Positions 32,288-40,232 of a stretch of 64,000 nt of DNA are shown piece by piece; within the stretch, counting starts at the first letter, position 1, and each line of letters opens with the position of its first letter. The position numbers and the translations under genes are program-made. Source of the DNA: an uncultured Acetatifactor sp. (GTDB lineage Bacteria; Bacillota; Clostridia; Lachnospirales; Lachnospiraceae); the NCBI GenBank assembly GCA_910589035.1, contig CAJUSI010000081.1:104012-168011 (forward strand), in the 5' to 3' direction. Under the pieces are notes generated by a model. It was not told the origin of the DNA. It did not search any database and saw nothing but the letters and a program-made list of their open reading frames with translations.

Positions 32288-33874
32288 TTACAGGGGGGTC
32301 TTATCCAGAAACTTTATGTATTTATGGACCAGGTTCGGATCATAAATGACTCCGTTATCCTCCGCAAGCCTGCGGATTGCCTCTTCCCTGGTACAGTATC
32401 TGGCGATTGCAGCGGGATGGGTCCATTCACAATAGTCGCTGACAATATGAATAATCCGTGCTTCCAGGGGAATCTGCTCTCCCTTCAGGCCGCTGGGATA
32501 GCTGCCGCCCGCCCAGTTTTCGTGGGAACAGTGAATAATATCCGCAATTTTGTAAAGCTCGTCAAACTGTCTTGCCATAGTATAGCTGTAGGAGGCGTGC
32601 ATGCGAATCTGAGAGGTCTCCTCCGCAGTTTTGCACTGGCCGAGAATGACGACGGATTCGGGCAGCTTTGCCATGCCCATATCCTGATACTGGGCAGCCA
32701 TGCTGATTTCATTTGCCTGCTCCTGCGTAAGGCCCAGGTACAGAGCGAATTCCAGAGCCATCCTGGTGGTATATTCCACCACTTCCCGGTTCAGAATCTG
32801 TCGGTCATACAAACGCTCCATGATGTAGTGGGGAACCCGCAGTTCATGCTTCAGCGCCGTCTTGTTCTGATACATTTTCACATCCGCCCTGGAGAAACAA
32901 TCCTGAAGGGTCTCCCTTTCGCTGTCCCATTCCGCGGCGCCGAGGGCCACGGAAAGGGGAAGCGTAAGGCTCTTATCGCGGCTGCAGTCGCGGGCTACAC
33001 GGCGGCAGTAGTCAAGCGCCGTTTCCAGAGTGGCATCCGGCAGTATGACGCGGAACTCGTCTCCTCCGCATCGCGCTACAAGCCAGCTGTCCTTGGCCAG
33101 ATCATGCATGATTTTCGCTATGGTTTTCAGCAGAAGATCGCCGGCATCATGACCGAAGATATCGTTGGTCAGCTTCAGAAAATTGGCATCGCCGGATATC
33201 ATACAGATTTTACGTGTTTTCTGCAGGGCATATACGGAAACAACCTCCTCAAATTTCCGGCGGTTATACAGCCCGGTCATGGAGTCTGCCTCCGCCAGCA
33301 GTTCCAGTGCATCCTTCTCGCGGCGGTGAAGGGATTCCTGATTCTTCAGGGAGCTGACAGCGGATTTCAGATGCCGGTTCTCCTCTCCAAGCACGGCAAG
33401 CCGGCTCATTATCAGGGAGAGCAGATCTAAAATACAGCCGGATTCCCCGCCGTGCTCTCTTTCCGAAAGCCCGGGACCCTGCGCCAGGAGACTGGCAGCA
33501 TGGGTATTGCCGATAAAAATGGGAACTGCCGCAACGGTAAGGCCCAGGGATTCACAATCATACAGCCCGGGAGCGAGATCCTCCCGGGCACAGAGCGATG
33601 AGAGAAATTCCTCCCGGCGATTGTCCACGCCGTCTTCCTTTCCGGACAGCCCGTCAAGCAGTCCGCCGTGACTGCCGTCTTCCACAGGCAGTTCTTTGCC
33701 GTCTTCCTTTCCGGACAGCCCGTCAAGCAGTCCGCCATAATTGCTGTCTTGCGCAAGCCGCTCTCCCTTGGGATTGCGGATGCTGAGAGATATTCTGAAG
33801 GCGGCGGATAGGGAATTTATTAATTTTTGCAGAGATTCCATATCAAATATATCAGAAAATGTGTTAATTTCCAT
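32288..33874 (-). CDS. PocR-like sensor, GGDEF and degenerate HD-GYP domain protein
   Basis: A 528-residue protein. The N-terminus (FDMESLQKLINSLSAAFRISLSI) resembles the PocR ligand-binding domain. A complete GGDEF domain follows near residues 205-370, with CGGDEFRVIL as the active site, so diguanylate cyclase activity is likely. The C-terminal third resembles HD-GYP but the HDIGK box reads YQDMGMAKLPE and the GYP loop reads GGSYPSGL, so the phosphodiesterase metal site is damaged. The ATG at 33874 follows AGGAGGCGGATCT. A 69-base internal duplication gives two GGLLDGLSGKEDG repeats. It is transcribed away from the chemotaxis operon. Confidence 0.85.
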   Translation of the reverse strand: MEINTFSDIFDMESLQKLINSLSAAFRISLSIRNPKGERLAQDSNYGGLLDGLSGKEDGKELPVEDGSHGGLLDGLSGKEDGVDNRREEFLSSLCAREDLAPGLYDCESLGLTVAAVPIFIGNTHAASLLAQGPGLSEREHGGESGCILDLLSLIMSRLAVLGEENRHLKSAVSSLKNQESLHRREKDALELLAEADSMTGLYNRRKFEEVVSVYALQKTRKICMISGDANFLKLTNDIFGHDAGDLLLKTIAKIMHDLAKDSWLVARCGGDEFRVILPDATLETALDYCRRVARDCSRDKSLTLPLSVALGAAEWDSERETLQDCFSRADVKMYQNKTALKHELRVPHYIMERLYDRQILNREVVEYTTRMALEFALYLGLTQEQANEISMAAQYQDMGMAKLPESVVILGQCKTAEETSQIRMHASYSYTMARQFDELYKIADIIHCSHENWAGGSYPSGLKGEQIPLEARIIHIVSDYCEWTHPAAIARYCTREEAIRRLAEDNGVIYDPNLVHKYIKFLDKTPL

Positions 33875-34092
33875 AGATCCGCCTCCTGTTTGGTCATAGA
33901 TCTTTATTTCTTTCAATTATACTGTCATCCGCAGCAAAAATCAACCCTTTCTGTAAAGGAAGCGCGCTGCAGGCATCCCGAATAAACGCGGGCGGCGGGC
34001 TGCATTGGAAAAGCGGAGGGAGAAGTGTTAACGGATATTCCGAGGTGGGTGACAGATGGCATAAATAGGCATTAAAATCTAAAGGAAGTGAA

Positions 34093-34121
34093 TTGACAAT
34101 TATATTGGAAAGTGATATCAT
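34093..34121 (+). promoter_or_regulatory. Sigma-A promoter for the HD-GYP/chemotaxis operon
   Basis: Perfect TTGACA, a 17-base spacer and TATCAT lie 38 bases before the start codon at 34160. The genes from 34160 to 44580 are closely spaced on the same strand and probably depend on it. Confidence 0.75.
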
Positions 34122-34159
34122 AACGATGTAGTTAACATGAGAAAAACTGTGGTGGTAGT

Positions 34160-35251
34160 ATGGAAAAGCAACAGATACTGATTGTCGATGATGAAGAAAT
34201 TAATCGCGAGATGCTCTTGGAGATGTTCTATGACGAGCGTGAGGCATATGAGCTGCTTGAGGCCAGAAACGGCAAGGAAGCGGTTGATATGATTGAAAGC
34301 AATCACAGGCTGGTCTTAATTTGGCTGGATGTGGTGATGCCCGTCATGGACGGATATAAAGTCCTTGAGTATATGCAGAAGAGAAATCTTCTGAACGAAG
34401 TGCCGGTGATTCTGATTACCGGCGAGACGATTAAGGACAGTGAGGGAATAGCCTACAGTTTTGGGGTCGCGGATGTAATACATAAGCCTTTTTATCCTCA
34501 TATTGTCAAGAGGAGAAGCCGCAATATCATAGAGCTGTACCAGAATAAGCGCAATATGGAGATCCGCCTGAAGGAACAGGAGCTGGAAATTCGCGCCCAG
34601 GAGAAAGAGATTCGGGAGACAAATGAGTTCATGATCGAAGCTCTCAGCTCCGTGGTGGAGTCCAGAAGTGCCGAAACAGGAGATCATACCAGGCGTATCA
34701 GGTATTACACACGCATTATGGCGAACTGTCTCAAGGAGAATTTCCCTCAGTATGGCCTTACGGACGTGCAGGTGGATGAGATTTCCAGGGCATCTGTTAT
34801 GCACGATATAGGAAAGATAGGTATTTCGGACACGATCCTTCTGAAGCCGGGGCGGCTCACATCGGAAGAGTTTGAGATTATGAAGACTCATACTATCATC
34901 GGATGCGAGATGCTGCAGAAGCTGTACCGCAACAGGCAAAGCGAATTTTACCAATATTGTTATGATATCTGCCGCCATCATCATGAGAGGTGGGACGGAA
35001 GGGGGTATCCCGATCATCTGGCAGGGAATGATATTCCGCTTAGCGCACAGATTGTTGCGGTGGCTGATGTGTACGATGCATTGGTCAGTCCCAGGGTGTA
35101 TAAGAGTTCCTTTACGAATATGAAGGCATTCGAAATGATTATGAACGGTGAATGCGGACAATTTGCGCCGGATATACTGGAATGCTTCAGACTTGCCAGG
35201 GAAGATTTCTTTAATATTATGGAAGAAATAAAGACATTAGATTTTTCATGA
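34160..35251 (+). CDS. Response regulator with HD-GYP phosphodiesterase domain
   Basis: A 363-residue protein. The receiver domain (ILIVDDEEINREMLLEMF, WLDVVMPVMDGYKVL with the phosphorylated Asp, and VIHKPF with the Lys) spans residues 1-125. A helical linker joins an intact HD-GYP domain: GDHTRRI, HDIGKIGISDTIL, KTHTIIG, HHHERWDGRGYPDHL and VADVYDAL all keep the metal ligands. It should hydrolyse cyclic di-GMP when phosphorylated. Of the three HD-GYP-like proteins in this cluster it alone looks catalytic. It is the first gene after a strong promoter. Confidence 0.93.
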   Translation: MEKQQILIVDDEEINREMLLEMFYDEREAYELLEARNGKEAVDMIESNHRLVLIWLDVVMPVMDGYKVLEYMQKRNLLNEVPVILITGETIKDSEGIAYSFGVADVIHKPFYPHIVKRRSRNIIELYQNKRNMEIRLKEQELEIRAQEKEIRETNEFMIEALSSVVESRSAETGDHTRRIRYYTRIMANCLKENFPQYGLTDVQVDEISRASVMHDIGKIGISDTILLKPGRLTSEEFEIMKTHTIIGCEMLQKLYRNRQSEFYQYCYDICRHHHERWDGRGYPDHLAGNDIPLSAQIVAVADVYDALVSPRVYKSSFTNMKAFEMIMNGECGQFAPDILECFRLAREDFFNIMEEIKTLDFS

Positions 35252-35356
35252 TGGAGAGGGACGGCAAAGAGAAGTATATAATTTGCTGTCTTTTTTCATG
35301 ACAGGGCTTAAAGGACTGCCGGATGGAGGCGGACAGGATTGGAACCGGAGGGGATT

Positions 35357-36817
35357 ATGGAGGAGGCATACCGCGTATTTCCCATAGAGGATGCGCTTGA
35401 GATGGTTCTTATGTTTGACAGGACGGGAAGAATCTCCTATGCCAACGCCGCGGCGAGGAAGAAGCTTGGGTATGAAGGCGGCGGGGAAGAACAGGGAGAA
35501 GCGCTGGAAGGCAGACATATCGGGGACATTTTTCCCAACACCTTTCAGAGCGCTTCGGATGGGTTTGCCACGGACTATCCCTTTGGCAGGGAGGTAAGGC
35601 ACCTGGTGGCATATCGCAGGAATCTCACCTGTTTTCCTGTGGAAACGAGAATTCTCAGCATCGGAAGCCAGCAGGTGACATACATATGCATGGCGGACGA
35701 TATACTGGAAAGAGAGCATCTTGGCAGACAGATCGAGCAGGTGAGGGAGGAAGCCAGGCAGGCAGAGAAGGTCAAGTCCGAATTTGTGGCGAATGTGACT
35801 CATGAACTGCGGACCCCGGTAAACGGCATCCTTGGCAATGTCAGGGAGCTGTTAAGCGGAGAGGATAACGCCCGTATTGGGAAACCGCTGCGGCTGATAG
35901 AACGCTGCTGCGGCGATATGAATAAGATCATCAATAATATTCTGGATTTTTCAAAGCTGGATGCAGGGAAATTTACGCTGGAACCGCAAAGGTTTCATTT
36001 CAGAAATATGCTGGATTATGTGAGGGCACAGCATATCAGCAGGATCACGGAAAAAGGAATTGACTTCTTTATGACGGTGTCCCCTCAGATACCGGAATAT
36101 GTGGTGGGAGACGAACTGCGGATTGTACAGATCCTGAACAATCTCCTTTCCAACGCCCTGAAATTTACTTCCATGGGCAAGATAACGGTTCAGGCGCTCA
36201 GAACGGCCAGAGTCGGAGAACAGATGGAGCTGTTCTTCATCGTGACGGATACAGGAATTGGATTCGGCGAGGAGGATCAGGATAAATTATTTCAAAGCTT
36301 TAGCCAGGCGGATGCGTCGATTTCCAGGAAATACGGAGGAACGGGCCTGGGGCTGTATATCTGCAGGCAGCTTGTGGAATTGATGGGCGGCAGGATAGAG
36401 GCGGAAGGCAGGAAGAACGAGGGAAGCGTATTCTCCTTCTCCATATGGGTGGAGGCATGTGAGGAAGAGAACCGGGCAGGAGCCGATGACGTGAAGGCAG
36501 TATTCCTGAAAATGGCGGAGCAGAGCAGGGAGAGTACGGGCGACGAAAGGGAATACGGATCGCCCCGCAACCGGGAGCTGCTGGAGAAGAATCTGTCGAA
36601 ACTGATTCTCTGCGTGGAAATGGAGAATTGGGAGAAGGCGGAGATGTTCATGGAAACGGTCAGACAGCTGACCCAGGAGGCGCCTGACCAGGTGAAGCGC
36701 TGCGTGCTGAGGCTGAAGATGGCAATTCAAAAGGAAGATTACGACAAGGCCGCCGCTGAATATGAAAAGCTAAAACAAGGCAGTCAGGACTCCGGCCGGG
36801 CTGCGCTGTCTGTCTGA
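35357..36817 (+). CDS. PAS-domain sensor histidine kinase
   Basis: A 486-residue soluble kinase without membrane helices. The N-terminal PAS domain (ALEMVLMFDRTGRISYANAAARKKLG) spans about 1-115. HisKA shows VKSEFVANVTHELRTPVNGILGNV with the phospho-accepting His, and the ATPase domain shows DELRIVQILNNLLSNALKFT, TGIGFGEEDQDKLFQSF and YGGTGLGLYICRQLVELMGGRIE. The last 100 residues are helical (LLEKNLSKLILCVEMENWEKAEMF) and lack the Hpt histidine motif. GGAGGGG before ATG 35357 sets the start. It precedes a receiver protein by 18 bases and probably phosphorylates the receivers of this cluster. Confidence 0.92.
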   Translation: MEEAYRVFPIEDALEMVLMFDRTGRISYANAAARKKLGYEGGGEEQGEALEGRHIGDIFPNTFQSASDGFATDYPFGREVRHLVAYRRNLTCFPVETRILSIGSQQVTYICMADDILEREHLGRQIEQVREEARQAEKVKSEFVANVTHELRTPVNGILGNVRELLSGEDNARIGKPLRLIERCCGDMNKIINNILDFSKLDAGKFTLEPQRFHFRNMLDYVRAQHISRITEKGIDFFMTVSPQIPEYVVGDELRIVQILNNLLSNALKFTSMGKITVQALRTARVGEQMELFFIVTDTGIGFGEEDQDKLFQSFSQADASISRKYGGTGLGLYICRQLVELMGGRIEAEGRKNEGSVFSFSIWVEACEEENRAGADDVKAVFLKMAEQSRESTGDEREYGSPRNRELLEKNLSKLILCVEMENWEKAEMFMETVRQLTQEAPDQVKRCVLRLKMAIQKEDYDKAAAEYEKLKQGSQDSGRAALSV

Positions 36818-36835
36818 CCGGAGGGAGGTATCTGC

Positions 36836-37897
36836 ATGGGGTATGAGGAGAGGGATACGGACGGGGCGAAGGTCCTTATTGTGGACGATCTGGAGATAAA
36901 CCGGGTTATGCTGGAGGACATCATTGCTGAGATGGGATGGCATCCTGTCCTGGCGGAAGATGGGGAGACCGCCCTGAGAAAAGTAAAGGAATGCGCTCCG
37001 CAGCTGATTTTGTCCGATATCTCCATGCCTGGAATGGACGGCTATGAGCTGTGCAGAATTTTGAAGAAGGATAAGACGACGCGGAATATTCCCATTATTT
37101 TTATATCCGCATTTGATAATCCCGGGGATATTGTGGAGGGATTTAAGCTGGGAGGGGCGGATTACATTACGAAACCCTTTATCCCGGAGGTGGTGCAGGC
37201 GCGGGCCGGGGTTCACCTGGGGCTGTACAGGGCAGACAGGGAACTGAAGGAAGCAAACAGGAGGCTTCAGGCTTCTCTGAACGAACGGCTGAAACAGATG
37301 GAGCAGGAGAAGAAAAATGTGCTGTATGCCCTTGCGGCGATTGCGGCGGAGAATTCCTGCTACCGCAGGGAACATATTGAGAGACTGCGCAAAAACTGCA
37401 GAATTCTTGCCCAGGGAATGCAGCTTTCTCCACTGTTCGAAGAGCAGATATCGGATGCCTGGATCGATATGATAGAGCTGGCGGCGCCTCTGTGCGATAT
37501 TGGGAATATAGGAGTTCCCTGGGAACTGCTGAGAAAGCAGGAGGCGCTGAGCCCGAAGGAAATGTCCATGGTGAGGGAGCATACCGTGATAGGCGCCAGG
37601 CTTTTAAGCGACCTGCATGTGGACAGGGACTACAATGACTTTCTGAGCACCGCCGTGGATATAGCCCATTATCACCATGAAAACTGGGACGGGAGCGGGT
37701 ATCCGGAAGGATTGAAGGGAAACGGAATCCCTCTCGCGGCACAGATCGTTTCCGTGGTGGAAGTATACTGCGCGCTGACGGACAAAAAAAATTACAGCAG
37801 GGAGGATGCGCTCAGAATCATGGACGGAGAAGCCGATGTAAAATATAATTCCGATATTTTTAAAATATGCCGAAGGATCTCTCGTCAATTGTGCTGA
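36836..37897 (+). CDS. Response regulator with degenerate HD-GYP domain
   Basis: A 353-residue receiver-HD-GYP protein. The receiver (KVLIVDDLEINRVMLEDII, LILSDISMPGMDGYEL, YITKPF) is complete. In the second half the HD pair is lost: the HDIGK box reads CDIGNIGVPWELL, although the EHTVIGARLL and HHENWDGSGYPEGLKG loops remain. It is therefore probably a phosphorylation-responsive binding protein rather than a working phosphodiesterase. GGAGGGAGGTATCTGC precedes the ATG. It lies between the PAS kinase and cheR in the same operon and may compete with the intact HD-GYP protein encoded at 34160. Confidence 0.9.
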   Translation: MGYEERDTDGAKVLIVDDLEINRVMLEDIIAEMGWHPVLAEDGETALRKVKECAPQLILSDISMPGMDGYELCRILKKDKTTRNIPIIFISAFDNPGDIVEGFKLGGADYITKPFIPEVVQARAGVHLGLYRADRELKEANRRLQASLNERLKQMEQEKKNVLYALAAIAAENSCYRREHIERLRKNCRILAQGMQLSPLFEEQISDAWIDMIELAAPLCDIGNIGVPWELLRKQEALSPKEMSMVREHTVIGARLLSDLHVDRDYNDFLSTAVDIAHYHHENWDGSGYPEGLKGNGIPLAAQIVSVVEVYCALTDKKNYSREDALRIMDGEADVKYNSDIFKICRRISRQLC

Positions 37898-37939
37898 GCA
37901 TGACGATATATAGGTATTCTATTGGAGGGATGAGGAATT

Positions 37940-38746
37940 GTGATCAAGGATGAGGAGTTTCAAAGGATAAGCGCTCATATGAAACAGCGCTACGGGATTG
38001 ATTTAAGCCAGAAGAAGGTGATTGTCAACGGACGGCTGGAGAATTATATCCGGAGGGGCGGTTGGAAGAATTTCGATGAATTCATGAACGCGGTGGAGCA
38101 GGACAGGACGGGGAATCAGGAAAAAATGCTTGTTAATTTCCTGACTACCAACCATACCTATTTCATGAGGGAGTTCGAGCATTTTGATTTTTTCAAGAGC
38201 GAGGTGCTTCCCTGGCTGAGGCAGAAGGAGGCTTCCAAAAGGGATCTGCGCATCTGGTGCGGCGCGGCTTCCTCAGGGGAGGAACCGTATATGATTGCCA
38301 TGACGCTGGCGGACTTCTTCGGCGTTGACAAGGCAAACTGGGATACTAAGGTGCTTGCCACGGATATTTCCACAAAGGTATTGCAGAAAGCGATAGCGGG
38401 AGTTTATACCGCGGAGCAGCTGAGAAGCGTTCCCGAGAACTGGAAAAAGAAATTTTTCAAGTCCATGGCGGGCGGAATGCAGTATCAGGTCAAGCCGGAG
38501 CTGAAGAGCGAGGTGATTTTCCGTCAGTTTAATCTGATGGATCCTTTTCCGTTTAAGAAGAAAATGCATGTAATTTTCCTGCGGAATGTTATGATATATT
38601 TTGATGAGCCGACCAAAAAGGAGCTGGTTCAAAAGGTGTATGATTATCTGGAACCCGGAGGGTATTTCTTTATCGGAACTACGGAGACTCTGGACAGAAA
38701 CAGTACGCCGTTTCAGATTATCCGGCCTTCCATATTCAGAAAATAG
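37940..38746 (+). CDS. cheR: Chemotaxis protein methyltransferase CheR
   Basis: A 268-residue S-adenosylmethionine-dependent methyltransferase that methylates glutamates on chemoreceptors. The N-terminal helical domain (FQRISAHMKQRYGIDLSQKK) precedes the SAM-binding core with IWCGAASSGEEPYMIAMTL, VLATDISTKVLQKA and NVMIYFDEPTKKELVQKVYDYLEPGGYFFIGTTETL. TTNHTYFMREFEHFDF is the conserved TxFFR-like region. The start is GTG at 37940 with GGAGGG upstream. Gene order cheR-cheB-receiver-cheA-cheW-MCP indicates one complete adaptation and signalling module. Confidence 0.95.
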   Translation: MIKDEEFQRISAHMKQRYGIDLSQKKVIVNGRLENYIRRGGWKNFDEFMNAVEQDRTGNQEKMLVNFLTTNHTYFMREFEHFDFFKSEVLPWLRQKEASKRDLRIWCGAASSGEEPYMIAMTLADFFGVDKANWDTKVLATDISTKVLQKAIAGVYTAEQLRSVPENWKKKFFKSMAGGMQYQVKPELKSEVIFRQFNLMDPFPFKKKMHVIFLRNVMIYFDEPTKKELVQKVYDYLEPGGYFFIGTTETLDRNSTPFQIIRPSIFRK

Positions 38747-38762
38747 AGGAGGGGTGTTAGTA

Positions 38763-39791
38763 ATGCTGCCAATTAAGGTTTTAGTCGTTGATGATTCCAT
38801 TGTATTCAGAGAGCTTCTGGTGCAGAATCTGAACAAGGATCCGGCTATCAGGGTGGTGGGGACGGCCAAGGATCCCTTTGAGGCCAGGGACGCTATTCTG
38901 GCGCTGAAGCCCGATGTGATGACTCTGGATGTGGAGCTTCCCAGGATGAACGGAATTGAATTTCTGCGCAAGCTGATCCCCCAGTATCCTCTTCCGGTCA
39001 TAGTGATCAGTTCTCTCAGTGATAAGGTATTTGACGCCATGCGTGCGGGAGCCGTGGACTTTGTGGCGAAACCTGTTGTATCGAACCGAAAACAGATGGA
39101 GGATTTTATCAAAAATGAGCTTCTGGTGAAGATTAAAATCGCTTCCACCGCAAAAATAGGCAATATTAAAAAGGTGGTTATGGGAGGACAGCAGGAGATG
39201 CCTTCCGTAAAGAAAAGCAATCTGGTGATTGCAATCGGCGCTTCCACAGGGGGGACGGAGGCTACATCCGCCGTGATCAGGGGATACGGTCCCGATCTGC
39301 CGGGCATTGTCTGCGTGCAGCATATGCCTCCGGGATTCACATCCATGTATGCAAAGAGGCTGAATGACGAGAGCAGACTTCAGGTGAAGGAGGCTGTGAC
39401 AGGGGACAGGGTGCTTCCGGGGCATATGCTGATTGCTCCCGGAGGTGACAGGCATATGCATCTGGTGAAGGTGGGAAACGGTTACCAGGTGGAAATAAAG
39501 CCGGGGGCCAAGGTGAACGGACATTGTCCGTCGGTGGAAGTATTGTTTGAATCGGTCGCAAGAGCGGCAGGCCCCGATGCGGTAGGGATCATTCTGACCG
39601 GAATGGGGGGCGACGGCGCCAAGGGGCTGCTGTCCATGAGAAAGGCCGGAGCCAGGACCATCGGCCAGGATGAATCCACATGCGTGGTTTACGGAATGCC
39701 CAAGGTTGCTTATGATTTGGGGGCGGTGGAATATCAGGAGAAATTGTCCGACATCGCCGGAAGAACATATGCGTTATTAAATAAAATGTAA
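38763..39791 (+). CDS. cheB: Chemotaxis methylesterase CheB
   Basis: A 343-residue CheB with receiver and esterase domains. The receiver shows VLVVDDSIVFRELLVQNL, VMTLDVELPRMNG and FVAKPV. The C-terminal esterase shows the catalytic triad in GASTGGTEA (Ser near 160), QHMPPGF (His near 186) and GMGGDGAKGL (Asp near 282). It removes methyl groups from receptors and may also deamidate them. GAGGAGGGG precedes ATG 38763; longer in-frame starts would overlap cheR. It is positioned 16 bases after cheR. Confidence 0.96.
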   Translation: MLPIKVLVVDDSIVFRELLVQNLNKDPAIRVVGTAKDPFEARDAILALKPDVMTLDVELPRMNGIEFLRKLIPQYPLPVIVISSLSDKVFDAMRAGAVDFVAKPVVSNRKQMEDFIKNELLVKIKIASTAKIGNIKKVVMGGQQEMPSVKKSNLVIAIGASTGGTEATSAVIRGYGPDLPGIVCVQHMPPGFTSMYAKRLNDESRLQVKEAVTGDRVLPGHMLIAPGGDRHMHLVKVGNGYQVEIKPGAKVNGHCPSVEVLFESVARAAGPDAVGIILTGMGGDGAKGLLSMRKAGARTIGQDESTCVVYGMPKVAYDLGAVEYQEKLSDIAGRTYALLNKM

Positions 39792-39803
39792 AGGAGAAGG
39801 AGC

Positions 39804-40196
39804 ATGAGGATTCTATTGGCGGAGGATGACTTCGCGACAAGGAAATTTATGGCGGGATTTCTCTCAAAGTACGGCGAATGCGATGTTACCGTGGACGGAA
39901 TGGAAGCGGTAGACGCATTCATAATGGCTTTGGAAGACGGGGAGCCTTACGACCTGGTATGTCTTGACATTATGATGCCGGTCATGGACGGCTATCAGGC
40001 GCTTGTAGGGATTCGCAACCTGGAGAAGCAGAGGAATATCCCCGAGGATAAAGCGGTAAAGGTAATTATGACCACGGCTTTGAATGAGGAGAAAAATGTC
40101 AAGATGGCATTTGAACTGGGGTGTACCATTTATTCCGGCAAGCCCATCGACCAGGAGAGGTTTGAGCAGGCAATGCGGAAACTGAACCTGATCTGA
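39804..40196 (+). CDS. Single-domain response regulator (CheY-like)
   Basis: A 130-residue stand-alone receiver: MRILLAEDDFATRKFM gives the acidic pair, LVCLDIMMPVMDGYQAL the phosphorylated Asp, MTTALNE the Thr, and YSGKPI the Lys. No output domain is attached. In this cluster it is the natural CheY-like target of CheA, but no flagellar motor is encoded here, so its partner may be a type IV pilus, a c-di-GMP enzyme or another kinase. AGGAGAAGGAGC precedes the ATG. Confidence 0.93.
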   Translation: MRILLAEDDFATRKFMAGFLSKYGECDVTVDGMEAVDAFIMALEDGEPYDLVCLDIMMPVMDGYQALVGIRNLEKQRNIPEDKAVKVIMTTALNEEKNVKMAFELGCTIYSGKPIDQERFEQAMRKLNLI

Positions 40197-40232
40197 AAAC
40201 AAAGGTAAAAACTATGAGGAAAGGAGTAAGAT

